A DNA stretch of 38,045 bases from Bacteroidales bacterium (GTDB taxonomy: Bacteria; Bacteroidota; Bacteroidia; Bacteroidales; UBA932), in the NCBI GenBank assembly GCA_017458265.1, contig JAFTFV010000060.1, forward strand, positions 1-38,045, read 5' to 3'. Of the stretch, positions 24,706-33,510 are shown piece by piece. Every line of letters starts with the position of its first letter. The first letter of the stretch is position 1. The position numbers and the translations under genes are program-made. The notes beneath the pieces are model-generated. The model was given only the letters and a program-made list of their open reading frames with translations. It did not search any database and was not told where the DNA came from.

Positions 24706-25409
24706 TGAGTGCAGTTTACAGGGAAATACCGGCTCCGGAGTTTGAAGACATCCGGAGCCGTATCCTTTATGAGGACAATCACCTTCTTATCTTCAACAAG
24801 AGGGTGGGGGAGATAGTCCAGGGAGACAAGACCGGTGACGAGGCCCTGTCTGAGACCCTGAAGGCCTTCATTGCCAAAAGGGATGAGAAACCCGGCCAGG
24901 TTTTCATGGGCGTTCCGCACAGACTGGACCGTCCCGTGAGCGGAGTCTGCATCTTTGCAAAGACATCCAAAGCCCTCGAGCGCTTGAATGAGATGCTCAG
25001 GAAAGGCGATATCCACAAGACCTACTGGGCCCTTACGGCAAACCGTCCTGCAAAGGATGAGGATACTCTGACGGACAATCTGGTCAGAAATGAAAAGCAG
25101 AACAAGTCCTACATCGTCAAGGAAGGCGGAAAGGAAGCCAGGCTTGCATACAAGCTCATCGGCACAACCAAAACCTATTTCCTTCTGGAGGTGCAGCTTT
25201 TCACCGGACGCCATCATCAGATACGCTGTCAGCTCTCCGGCATGGGATGTCCGATTAAAGGGGATCTCAAATATGGGGCAAAGCGCTCAAATCCCGACGG
25301 CGGCATCTCTCTTCACGCACGTAATATACAGTTCATCCACCCCGTCAAGAAGACCGAGGTGGATGTAACAGCCCCTGTTCCGGATACGTGGAAAGGGATT
25401 CAGGGATAA
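24705..25409 (+). CDS. RluA-family pseudouridine synthase
   Basis: A 234-residue RNA-modifying enzyme. The catalytic motif HRLDRPVSGVCIFAK (about residues 72-86) holds the Asp that attacks uridine. LLEVQLFTGRHHQIRCQLSGMGCPIKGDLKYG is the conserved second half. There is no S4 domain; it fits the short RluA-type group that modifies rRNA or tRNA. It starts at TAATG, overlapping the porin stop, so it is likely co-transcribed although unrelated in role. Confidence 0.92.
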   Translation: MSAVYREIPAPEFEDIRSRILYEDNHLLIFNKRVGEIVQGDKTGDEALSETLKAFIAKRDEKPGQVFMGVPHRLDRPVSGVCIFAKTSKALERLNEMLRKGDIHKTYWALTANRPAKDEDTLTDNLVRNEKQNKSYIVKEGGKEARLAYKLIGTTKTYFLLEVQLFTGRHHQIRCQLSGMGCPIKGDLKYGAKRSNPDGGISLHARNIQFIHPVKKTEVDVTAPVPDTWKGIQG

Positions 25410-25421
25410 CGTTCGCCGCTT

Positions 25422-25937
25422 TTATCTTTTCAGTGAATTTTTTCTTACCCTCGAGCACCAGTGGCTCGGGGGTTCTTTCATCACGTCCCGGAACGCCTGG
25501 TAAAAAGCGGTGTTGGAATGGAAGCCGCTGAGCTGTGCCATTTCAACAATTCTGAGACTGTGATTCTTCCGGAAAAGTTCTACGGCATACATCACCCTGT
25601 AGTAGTTGACGTAGCTTCTGAAATTTTTACCGGAATAATGGTTTATTACCTTACTAAGGTATGCCCGATTGGTGAAAAGTGCGTTTGCAAGGTCCTGGAT
25701 GGCATATCTGTCAACCAGGAACGGACGCTTTTCAACCATGTACCTGCAACACTTGTCGTACAGGAACTGATCGATTGCCGCCGTTGTCATTTCTTCAGTG
25801 CTGACCGGCTGAGGGGCAGTGTCCCTCAAAAGTTCCGTAATCCGGGCTTCTTTCTTGCGGAGGCGTATAAGCAGGCATATAAGCACGGCCGATGCCGCCA
25901 CAAGGAAAGCAGCCAGAATCCATACAATTGTGTTCAT
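25422..25937 (-). CDS. Membrane-anchored AraC-type HTH protein
   Basis: A 171-residue protein. Residues 4-26 (IVWILAAFLVAASAVLICLLIRL) form one membrane span followed by basic residues. Residues about 60-165 are an AraC-type double helix-turn-helix: YAIQDLANALFTNRAYLSKVINHYSG, then MAQLSGFHSNTAFYQAFRDVMKEPPSHW. No ligand or receiver domain is present, so the span may be the only sensor or anchor. It is 51 bp downstream of the YitT pair, on the same strand, and converges with the pseudouridine synthase gene 12 bp away. Targets are unknown. Confidence 0.85.
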   Translation of the reverse strand: MNTIVWILAAFLVAASAVLICLLIRLRKKEARITELLRDTAPQPVSTEEMTTAAIDQFLYDKCCRYMVEKRPFLVDRYAIQDLANALFTNRAYLSKVINHYSGKNFRSYVNYYRVMYAVELFRKNHSLRIVEMAQLSGFHSNTAFYQAFRDVMKEPPSHWCSRVRKNSLKR

Positions 25938-25988
25938 GTGCTTTCTTCGGGTGCAGGCTTTGCGCTATCCCTGTATGTCAAAGAGCGT

Positions 25989-26966
25989 TTATTTCTTTAT
26001 TGAGTCGAAGCCCTTTCCGTAGACACCGTTGACGGAACTGACGGAGAGGAAGGCTTCCGGGTCGATCTGCTTTATGTAGCGGAGCATCAGCTTGATGTCG
26101 TTCTTCCTGGTAAGAACCATCAGAACCTTGGTGTCCTTCTTGGTATACCAGCCCTTGCCGTCCAGGACGGTAACTCCGCGGTGGAGCTCACCGGTGATGG
26201 CATCGGCAATCTTGTCATAGTTCTTGGACAGGATGAAGAGCTGGACGCTCTGCTGCTGTCCGTTGATGTACATGTCCATGACATAGCTGTTCACAGTGAC
26301 AAGGATGAGACCGTAGACGACGGTGGTTATCTTGTCGGCAAAGGGCATCAGATGGCGTACGGGATTGCCGGCTGCGTCAAGTATAGCTGCGCCTGTTACC
26401 GGGTCTACGTCATTGACGTATGAAGGGACGATGAGCGAAGAACTGATGATGAAGAAGTCCAGGAAGAGGATCACGCTGCCGGGGGAGACATTGTGGTATT
26501 TTGTCCAGATAAGGGCAATGATATCGGTGCCTCCGGTGGAGCCTCCGTTTGTGATGCTCATGCCGATGCCGATGCCCGCCATGAGGCCGCCCATGATCAC
26601 TGACATGAGTTTTCCGTTCTGCAGGGCGAGCGTGTTCGTGATGCTTACGGGGATAAGGTCAGGCAGGAAACGCAGAGCCACGGATGCCAGGATAATGGCA
26701 TAGAGAGTCTTGGCGCCGAATCCCTTTCCAAGGATTATGACTGCAAGAAGCAGCAGAATCGCATTGATGACAAAGTAGGAATAACCCATCTGGATGGTCC
26801 CCTGCGTTGCATACTGGATCATGGAACTGATACCGGATACACCTCCGCCGACGAGGTTGTTGGGGATGAGGAAAATGGACCATCCGCCAACGTAGATGAG
26901 GATTCCGAAGGTGACCAGGAGCCATTCCTTGATCTGGGTGAGTATTGATTTCTTGAGGATGGACAT
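25989..26966 (-). CDS. YitT family membrane protein (second copy)
   Basis: A 325-residue protein with five or six membrane spans over residues about 12-220 (ILIYVGGWSIFLIPNNLVGGGVSG, GMSITNGGSTGGTDIIALI are YitT/DUF161 landmarks) and a C-terminal cytoplasmic DUF2179 domain (HRGVTVLDGKGWYTKKDTKVLMVLTRKND). The function of this widespread family is not firmly known. It follows a paralogue by 2 bp. Compared with the first copy it has a longer loop around DVDPVTGAAILDAAGNPVRH. Confidence 0.9.
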   Translation of the reverse strand: MSILKKSILTQIKEWLLVTFGILIYVGGWSIFLIPNNLVGGGVSGISSMIQYATQGTIQMGYSYFVINAILLLLAVIILGKGFGAKTLYAIILASVALRFLPDLIPVSITNTLALQNGKLMSVIMGGLMAGIGIGMSITNGGSTGGTDIIALIWTKYHNVSPGSVILFLDFFIISSSLIVPSYVNDVDPVTGAAILDAAGNPVRHLMPFADKITTVVYGLILVTVNSYVMDMYINGQQQSVQLFILSKNYDKIADAITGELHRGVTVLDGKGWYTKKDTKVLMVLTRKNDIKLMLRYIKQIDPEAFLSVSSVNGVYGKGFDSIKK

Positions 26967-26968
26967 GT

Positions 26969-27889
26969 TTATTTCTTTTTCTTAAGTTCGATACCGGTTT
27001 TCATTTCTCCGAAGCCCTCGCCATATACGTTATTGGCGGGGACAACTGTCACGAAGGCCTTGGAGTCCAGGTCTTTGACCGCCTTTGTGACCTCGGACAG
27101 TTCTGTTCGGCGAATCACGATGAGGAGAACCTTGCGCTCTTTCTGGGTGTACCAGCCGATGGACTCAAGAGCGGTGACGCCGCGTTCCATCTTGTCGTTC
27201 ACATAGTCTGCGATTTCCTTGTATTTGTCTGAGAATACCAGCAGTTGTACGGAAGATTCCTTGCCCAGCATGATGAGGTCCAGAACGTATGCGCAGACAC
27301 CCATGGTGATATAACCGTAAATGACATCCGTAAAGCAGTGCCCGGGGATGAAGAGCAGGAGAGTGATGACTATGAGGTCGGCAAAGAGGTAGAACCTTCC
27401 GAGTGTCACCGGCCAGAACTTGTTCACGATGAGGGCAAGAATGTCTGTACCGCCGGTAGAGCCGCCCCTCAGGATGATGAGGGAAAGGCCGACGGCTTCC
27501 AGAAGACCGCCGATGATAGGCACAAGCACCTTCTCTGTGACTGCCAGCGGATTTCCCGGCACGGACTGAAGAAATGCCATTGAATCGCTTCCGAACAGGC
27601 GGAAGAGGGCCGATGAAAGCACTATAGCATAGATGGTCTTGATGCCGAAACTGCGCCCGAGGATTATCCATGCCAGTATCAGCAGCAGCGTATTGATGCT
27701 GAAATACCAGATGTCAACCGAAATTCCGGTAACCATGGACAGCAGTGCCGATGCACCGGTGAGACCGCCGTCGATCATGTTGTTCGGGAGAAGGAACGAG
27801 GTCCATGCCATGACGAACAGCACCACGCCGACAGAAATGACGATGTAGTCGAAAATGACCAGCAGGACCTTTCTTGTCTTGTCGTTCAT
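26969..27889 (-). CDS. YitT family membrane protein (first copy)
   Basis: A 306-residue relative of the downstream gene, with the same order: ISVGVVLFVMAWTSFLLPNN, LIILRGGSTGGTDILALIVNKF, then a DUF2179 end (ERGVTALESIGWYTQKERKVLLIVIRR). The pair differ enough to be an old duplication. It starts 3 bp after leuS ends, so leuS and both YitT genes seem to be on one transcript. Confidence 0.9.
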   Translation of the reverse strand: MNDKTRKVLLVIFDYIVISVGVVLFVMAWTSFLLPNNMIDGGLTGASALLSMVTGISVDIWYFSINTLLLILAWIILGRSFGIKTIYAIVLSSALFRLFGSDSMAFLQSVPGNPLAVTEKVLVPIIGGLLEAVGLSLIILRGGSTGGTDILALIVNKFWPVTLGRFYLFADLIVITLLLFIPGHCFTDVIYGYITMGVCAYVLDLIMLGKESSVQLLVFSDKYKEIADYVNDKMERGVTALESIGWYTQKERKVLLIVIRRTELSEVTKAVKDLDSKAFVTVVPANNVYGEGFGEMKTGIELKKKK

Positions 27890-27892
27890 ATA

Positions 27893-30652
27893 CTACTTCT
27901 TAAGTACTACGTTGACGATTCTCCCGGGAACCACGATAACCTTGAGGATAGAGAGCTCTCCGACATATTTGGGAGTGCTTTCGTGGCCGCGTACGAGCGC
28001 TTCGACGTCTGCAGGGGAGGCCGATGCGGGAGCGTCGATGAAGAAACGGGTCCTTCCGTTGAATGAAACGGGATACTTGACGCTGTTGTCCACAGTGAGT
28101 TCCTGCTTATACTCAGGGAAGGCCGCCTGCGTGACGGAAGTCTCATGGCCGAGCTGGTGCCAGAGTTCTTCTGCAATATGAGGAGCGAACGGCGAAAGGA
28201 GAATAACAAGCGGTTCCAGGATTTCCCTCTTGGAGCAGTTTCCAAGGTCGTTCAGGGCAATCATGAATGCCGATATGGTGGTGTTGTATGAGAAATTCTC
28301 GATATCTTCCTGCTCCTTGCCGATGAGCTTGTGAAGGGCCTTGAGCTCTTCTGCCGTGGCCTTTTCGTCGTTCACGAGGAAGTTGTCCCTGTCCCAGAAC
28401 AGCCTCCAGAACTTCTTGAGGAAGCGGTTTACGCCGTCGATACCCTTGGTGTCCCAGGGCTTTGCCTGTTCGATGGGGCCGAGGAACATTTCGTAGAGGC
28501 GGAGGGTGTCAGCGCCGTAGGTGTCGCAGATTTTATCCGGGTTCACTACGTTGTACATGCTCTTGGACATCTTTTCGATTGCCCAGCCGCAGATGTATTC
28601 GCCGTCTTCGAGGATGAATTCAGCATTCTTGTAGTCCGGCCTCCATGCGCGGAAGGCGTCGATGTCAAGCTTGTCGTTGTATACGATGTTCACGTCCACG
28701 TGCACGGGAATGGTCTCGTACTGGTCCTTAAGGCCGAGGGAGACGAACTTGTTGGTGCCGGGAATCATGTATACGAAGTTGGAACGGCCCTGGATCATGC
28801 CCTGATTGATGAGCTTCCTGAAAGGTTCGTCCTTGCAGACATAGCCGAGGTCATAGAGGAACTTGTTCCAGAAACGGCTGTAGATGAGGTGGCCGGTGGC
28901 GTGTTCGGTGCCGCCCACATAAAGGTCTACATCCTGCCAGTAATCATTGGCTTCATGGCTTACGAGTCCCTTGCCGTTGTGAGGGTCCATGTAGCGCAGG
29001 TAGTATGCGCTGGAGCCTGCGAAACCGGGCATTGTGCTGGTTTCGAGGGGGTAACCATCATAATTCCAGTCCTTTGCACGTGCAAGAGGCGGCTGTCCGT
29101 CCTCGGTGGGCTTGTACTGGTCAATCTCCGGAAGGGTAAGCGGAAGTGCACTTTCCGGCAGAGGGGTGGCAATGCCGTCCTTGAAGCAGATGGGGAAGGG
29201 CTCACCCCAGTAGCGCTGGCGGGAGAATATGGCGTCGCGGATGCGGTAATTGACCTTCCGGTGGCCGATTCCGTGTTTCTCCACGTAATCGATTGCTGCC
29301 GGAATGGCTTCCTTGACGGTGAGGCCGTTCAGGAAACCGCTGTTGCACATGATGCCTTCCTTGGCGTCGAGGGAGCTCTCGGATACATCGGCACCCTCGA
29401 TGAGGGGGATGATGGGAAGGTTGAATTTCTTTGCGAAGGCATAGTCCCTGCTGTCATGGGCGGGTACTGCCATGATGGCGCCGGTGCCGTAGCCTGCGAG
29501 GACGTATTCCGATATCCACAAGGGAACTTTCTCACCGGTGAGGGGATTGATGCCGTATGAGCCGGAGAACACGCCTGTAACGGCCTTGGCGGCCATCCTT
29601 TCGCGCTCTGTCTTCTTCTTGACCTCTTCCAGATAGGCTTCAACGGCCTCTTTCTGCGATGCCGACGTGAGCTTTTCAACCCACTCGCTTTCAGGGGCGA
29701 GGACCATGAAGGTGACACCGAAGACGGTGTCGGCACGGGTGGTGAAGATGGTGACGTCGTGTGTGGAGCCGTCGCATTCCACCTTGAAGACCATCTCTGC
29801 ACCTTCACTGCGGCCGATCCAGTTGCGCTGCATTTCCTTGAGGGAATCGGTCCAGTCAAGGCGGTCAAGACCGTCCAGGAGGCGTCCAGCATAGGCCGAT
29901 ACCCTTAGCTGCCACTGGGTCATCTTCTTCTGGAAGACGGGGTGACCGCCACGTTCGGAGTAGCCGTCTTTCACCTCGTCGTTGGCGAGGACCGTTCCAA
30001 GGGCGGGGCACCAGTTCACGGTGCTTTCTCCCTGATAAGCTATGCGGTAACGCATGAGGACGTCGGATTTTTCCTTGTCGGAGAATGCTTTCCACTCATC
30101 GGCAGAGAAGGCGGGGCCTTCGCTGCAGGCGGCATTCACGGCGGCGCTGCCGCCGTTTTCGAATGCTTTCACAAGTTCGTCAACGGGACGGGCCTTGTCC
30201 TGATCCTTGTCATACCATGAAGCGAACATCTTCAGGAACGCCCACTGGGTCCAGTGGTAATAGTCCGGGTCCGATGTGCGGAATTCGCGGTTCCAGTCGA
30301 ATGAGAACCCTATCCTGTCAAGCTGCTGGCGGTACCTTGCAACATTGTCGTGTGTGGTCTTTTCCGGGTGCTGGCCGGTCTGGATGGCATACTGTTCTGC
30401 CGGCAGGCCAAAGGCGTCATAGCCCATGGGGTGCAGCACGTTGAAGCCCTTGAGCCTCTTGTACCTTGCAAAAATATCGCTGGCAATGTAGCCCAGCGGG
30501 TGTCCTACGTGCAATCCCGCCCCGGAAGGGTACGGGAACATGTCCAGTATGTAGTATTTGGGTTTCGAACTGTCTTCCTTTGCCTGGTAGGTCTTCTGGT
30601 CTGCCCACCATTTCTGCCATCTCTGTTCAATCTGTCTGAAATCGTAATCCAT
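27893..30652 (-). CDS. leuS: Leucyl-tRNA synthetase
   Basis: A class I synthetase of 919 residues that charges tRNA-Leu. [26 protein letters not shown] holds the HIGH-type motif (HVGH), and [14 protein letters not shown] is the KMSKS loop. The editing CP1 insert with [18 protein letters not shown] and [21 protein letters not shown] is complete, so proofreading of mischarged Ile/Val should be intact. The C-terminal anticodon and extension domains follow. The start overlaps the previous stop (TAATG). Confidence 0.98.
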   Translation of the reverse strand: MDYDFRQIEQRWQKWWADQKTYQAKEDSSKPKYYILDMFPYPSGAGLHVGHPLGYIASDIFARYKRLKGFNVLHPMGYDAFGLPAEQYAIQTGQHPEKTTHDNVARYRQQLDRIGFSFDWNREFRTSDPDYYHWTQWAFLKMFASWYDKDQDKARPVDELVKAFENGGSAAVNAACSEGPAFSADEWKAFSDKEKSDVLMRYRIAYQGESTVNWCPALGTVLANDEVKDGYSERGGHPVFQKKMTQWQLRVSAYAGRLLDGLDRLDWTDSLKEMQRNWIGRSEGAEMVFKVECDGSTHDVTIFTTRADTVFGVTFMVLAPESEWVEKLTSASQKEAVEAYLEEVKKKTERERMAAKAVTGVFSGSYGINPLTGEKVPLWISEYVLAGYGTGAIMAVPAHDSRDYAFAKKFNLPIIPLIEGADVSESSLDAKEGIMCNSGFLNGLTVKEAIPAAIDYVEKHGIGHRKVNYRIRDAIFSRQRYWGEPFPICFKDGIATPLPESALPLTLPEIDQYKPTEDGQPPLARAKDWNYDGYPLETSTMPGFAGSSAYYLRYMDPHNGKGLVSHEANDYWQDVDLYVGGTEHATGHLIYSRFWNKFLYDLGYVCKDEPFRKLINQGMIQGRSNFVYMIPGTNKFVSLGLKDQYETIPVHVDVNIVYNDKLDIDAFRAWRPDYKNAEFILEDGEYICGWAIEKMSKSMYNVVNPDKICDTYGADTLRLYEMFLGPIEQAKPWDTKGIDGVNRFLKKFWRLFWDRDNFLVNDEKATAEELKALHKLIGKEQEDIENFSYNTTISAFMIALNDLGNCSKREILEPLVILLSPFAPHIAEELWHQLGHETSVTQAAFPEYKQELTVDNSVKYPVSFNGRTRFFIDAPASASPADVEALVRGHESTPKYVGELSILKVIVVPGRIVNVVLKK

Positions 30653-31983
30653 TATTTAATAGTCTTTCCGTTAATTCCTATCTTTCCCTTGTTCTTTTCC
30701 AGCCGGAAATCTATGGCGGCGGTCATCGACACCTTGACTTTCTTGCCGGCTCGGCGTCCGGGGCGCCACTTCGGAGACGCACTCACCACCCTGAGAGCCT
30801 CTGCGTCCAGGGACTCGTGCACGCCGCGCGTAATTCTCACGTCTGTTACCTCACCCTTTTCGTCGATGGTGAAACTCACCAGTACACGGCCCTGGATGCC
30901 GTTTTCCTGTGCATATTTGGGATACTTAAGGTACTGGTACACCCATTTTTCAAGGAAGGTTGCAGGGTCCGGGGAGTTGAGGAACATGGGCTTGGCGTCA
31001 ACATCGGCAAAAGCGTATGTTCCTACAGGGATATCTTCCTTGACGGTACCGTTGTTGAACAGCGGCCGCTGGCCGTTGCAAAGACGGAGGGTGTAGCTGT
31101 AGATGTATTCAAGTTCCTTCTCCATGCCTTCGAAATCGATGATTCCGTAAGTGTCCCGGCCGGTGTCGTGTTCTGGATATCGGCCTGTAGTGAAGAGGAT
31201 GGAGGGGATTTCCTTGCTGTAGAAGGCACGGTGGTCTCCGGTGTAGGGCTCTGCCGCGGTGCTTTTTGCCTGAATGGGAAGAAGCTCTCCCTGGAGGGTC
31301 TTGACGATGGTGTCAAGGTCTTCGTTGGAGGAGGAGTAGGCGTAGAAACCGTTTTCCGGAAGGCCGAGCATGTCAAGGTTTACCATGGCGTCAATGTTCG
31401 GGGTGTCCTTGAAAGCGCGGTCAAGGAAATACCAAGAGCCGGCAAGGGTTTCGGTGGATGCTCCGAAACCCACGAACAGTATGCTGCGCCTTACAAGGCT
31501 TCTTGCATAGGAGAGTTTCCCGGCAAGTTCCAGCATCATGGCCATTCCGGAGGCGTTGCCGTTGGCTCCGTAGTAGATGCGGTGCACCGTTTCGCCGTTC
31601 TGGGTGAAGGTGTCGGCGCCGAGGTTGTCCATCCTTGCGCCGATGACGATGTATCTGTCCCTGAGTTCTCTGTCCCAGCCCTGGAGGAAGCCGACTACGT
31701 TGCGGGAGTGGAGGGTATCGGCACCCTTTCTGAGGCCGAATTCTTCCTGAGGGAGGACGTCTATACCGCATTCACGGAGCTTTTCTTCGAGGTATGCCGC
31801 GGCCGATTTCTCTCCTTCGCTGCCGGGGGCGCGTCCTTCCATGGATGCCGATGAAAGCATGGCTACATGCTCCCTGAGGGCACGGACAGTCTCCGAATCC
31901 TCAAGAGCGTCAAGGGGATTGCGGTACTGTGCAGCGGCTGTGAGGCTTGCTGCAAGGGCGATTATGGTGAATAACTTTCTCAT
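30652..31983 (-). CDS. M28-peptidase-like domain fused to TonB C-terminal domain, metal site lost
   Basis: A 443-residue secreted protein ([19 protein letters not shown] signal). Residues about 35-300 follow the M28 aminopeptidase fold: [81 protein letters not shown]. Several metal and catalytic positions are changed: the expected H-x-D is R117-M-D119, the bridging Asp in GADDNASG is GANGNASG, and the Glu pair before the GS is S176-T177. Residues about 345-427 are a TonB C-terminal domain ([33 protein letters not shown]). There is no TonB-type N-terminal anchor, only a cleavable signal. It is probably a periplasmic binding or adaptor protein. It overlaps leuS and the SPOR gene. Confidence 0.85.
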   Translation of the reverse strand: MRKLFTIIALAASLTAAAQYRNPLDALEDSETVRALREHVAMLSSASMEGRAPGSEGEKSAAAYLEEKLRECGIDVLPQEEFGLRKGADTLHSRNVVGFLQGWDRELRDRYIVIGARMDNLGADTFTQNGETVHRIYYGANGNASGMAMMLELAGKLSYARSLVRRSILFVGFGASTETLAGSWYFLDRAFKDTPNIDAMVNLDMLGLPENGFYAYSSSNEDLDTIVKTLQGELLPIQAKSTAAEPYTGDHRAFYSKEIPSILFTTGRYPEHDTGRDTYGIIDFEGMEKELEYIYSYTLRLCNGQRPLFNNGTVKEDIPVGTYAFADVDAKPMFLNSPDPATFLEKWVYQYLKYPKYAQENGIQGRVLVSFTIDEKGEVTDVRITRGVHESLDAEALRVVSASPKWRPGRRAGKKVKVSMTAAIDFRLEKNKGKIGINGKTIK

Positions 31984-32504
31984 TTGTTCTCAAGCAGCCA
32001 GGCATCCTTGGTGAAGACATCCTTGCTGCGGACTGTCTTCAGGATGGGGATAATCTCTGTGAGTGAGTTTGAAGGGCATATCGCAACAGCATTGAGGCCG
32101 TTCCTGAAACTGATGATCTGGGCGGGATAGCCGGCATCCACGCTGGTTTTCTGCATGCGCATTGCATTGTTGATATCCCTGAAGGCCCCTACAACGATAT
32201 AGTACTTGGCCGTGAGCTCGGAGCTGCCCAGGCCTCCCAGGTTGGAAGGGGTCCTGATGGCATTCTTTGCCTGGGACAGGGAGTCAAGGAGGAATGCTTC
32301 CAGGGCGGCGAGGGAGTCGGCCATCTGCTTCTGGACCTGTCTCATGGAGTCCAGGCGTGCCTGATGGGCGGCTTCTTCTGCCTGCATGCGTTCGATGCGA
32401 ATTTTCTCTACCTGTGCCGATGTGGGGCGCCCGGCTATGGTCCTTACGAAATCACAACCGGAGATTGCCAGTACGGCGATAACAAGTATCAGGGTCCTTT
32501 TCAT
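31980..32504 (-). CDS. SPOR-domain lipoprotein
   Basis: A 174-residue lipoprotein (LAISGCDF lipobox). Residues about 30-85 are a charged helical stretch (EKIRIERMQAEEAAHQARLDSM), then a C-terminal SPOR-like domain KYYIVVGAFRDINNAMRMQ...GLNAVAICPSNSLTEIIPIL. SPOR domains bind denuded glycan strands at division septa. Its stop overlaps the start of the M28/TonB gene (ATGA), which ties the two together. It is first in the run that continues to leuS. The SPOR call rests on pattern, not on a profile search. Confidence 0.75.
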   Translation of the reverse strand: MKRTLILVIAVLAISGCDFVRTIAGRPTSAQVEKIRIERMQAEEAAHQARLDSMRQVQKQMADSLAALEAFLLDSLSQAKNAIRTPSNLGGLGSSELTAKYYIVVGAFRDINNAMRMQKTSVDAGYPAQIISFRNGLNAVAICPSNSLTEIIPILKTVRSKDVFTKDAWLLENK

Positions 32505-32568
32505 AGGCTTATTTCAGGCGCTAATGCCCTTAAACTGCAAAATTAATCATTTTTCAAGAAAAATGAAG

Positions 32569-32576
32569 TATATTTG
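32569..32576 (+). promoter_or_regulatory. Possible -7 box for phoH
   Basis: TATATTTG matches TAnnTTTG exactly, 8 bases before the ATG at 32584, which would give a very short or leaderless transcript. On the minus strand TAATTTTG (32545-32538) is a possible -7 box for the divergent SPOR operon. Neither has a clear -33 box. Confidence 0.35.
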
Positions 32577-32583
32577 TGCCTGT

Positions 32584-33510
32584 ATGAAGAAGACTCTGAA
32601 ACTTGAAGCCATCGACCCCATCGAAATTTACGGCGTGGGGAACAAAATCCTTACCGAATTCTGCTCGTATTTCCCTCACCTTAAGGTAACCGCCCGCGGG
32701 GATGAACTCATCCTGGACGGAAGGGAGTCGGATATCGCCGAATTCAACATCCGTTTTGCAGAACTCATAGAAAAGCGCCACCGCAAGATGAACCTCACCG
32801 TGTATGACGTTGAGGATATCTTCTCGGGCGGCCAGGAGGATAAATTCCGCCTTGCAGGCGACGGAATCATCGTTTACGGAACGGACGGCAAGGCAATACG
32901 CGCCCGCAACAAGACCCAGCAGGACCTTGTAAAGGCATACTTTGAGAACGACCTTGTCTTTGCCGTCGGCCCCGCCGGAACCGGCAAGACATATACTGCA
33001 ATAGCACTGGCGGTAAGGGCCCTGAAGAACAGGGAGATAAAGAGGATTATCCTTACCCGTCCGGCCGTTGAGGCAGGGGAGCGCCTTGGATTCCTTCCGG
33101 GAGACCTCAAGGACAAGCTGGACCCGTATCTGCAGCCGCTCTATGACGCTCTGTCAGACATGATTCCCTCCAAGAAGCTTCAGGATTTCATGGGGGACGG
33201 GACAATCCAGATCGCTCCTCTGGCATACATGAGAGGCCGAACGCTGGACCGTGCCTGCGTCATCCTTGACGAGGCCCAGAACACCAACCTCGGCCAGCTC
33301 AAGATGTTCCTTACGCGAATGGGACCCAGCGCCAAGTTCATCGTCACTGGAGATGCAACTCAGATAGACCTTCCCCGCAGGGAGGATTCCGGACTTCTCC
33401 GCGGAATAGAGCTTCTCGAAGGAATAAAGGGCATCGCTACCATACGGTTCACCCCGGCCGACATTGTCCGCCATCCGCTGGTGACCAAGATCGTAAACGC
33501 TTTCGGTTAG
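32584..33510 (+). CDS. phoH: PhoH-like ATPase
   Basis: A 308-residue protein. The N-terminal part (residues 1-100) is a KH-like start seen in PhoH/YbeZ proteins. FAVGPAGTGKTYTAIALAV is Walker A, ILTRPAVEAGERLGFLPGD is a typical PhoH block, and RACVILDEAQNTN is Walker B. KFIVTGDATQIDLP and the end block ADIVRHPLVTKIV complete the family. It is linked to RNA metabolism with YbeY in many bacteria. The start at 32584 is chosen because upstream residues overlap the SPOR gene and are unlike the family. Its TAG overlaps the TAA of the GH127 gene in convergent orientation. Confidence 0.93.
   Translation: MKKTLKLEAIDPIEIYGVGNKILTEFCSYFPHLKVTARGDELILDGRESDIAEFNIRFAELIEKRHRKMNLTVYDVEDIFSGGQEDKFRLAGDGIIVYGTDGKAIRARNKTQQDLVKAYFENDLVFAVGPAGTGKTYTAIALAVRALKNREIKRIILTRPAVEAGERLGFLPGDLKDKLDPYLQPLYDALSDMIPSKKLQDFMGDGTIQIAPLAYMRGRTLDRACVILDEAQNTNLGQLKMFLTRMGPSAKFIVTGDATQIDLPRREDSGLLRGIELLEGIKGIATIRFTPADIVRHPLVTKIVNAFG

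Noticed and set aside
28331-29560. Long plus-strand open frame of 409 codons
   Set aside because: It lies entirely antisense to leuS, whose motifs are complete. The peptide is Val/Glu/Gly rich as expected of a shadow frame in this codon usage.
30817-31854. Plus-strand open frame of 345 codons
   Set aside because: Antisense to the M28/TonB gene; composition typical of a shadow frame.
32386-32583. N-terminal extension of PhoH
   Set aside because: It overlaps the divergent SPOR lipoprotein gene and its promoter region and shows no PhoH similarity.
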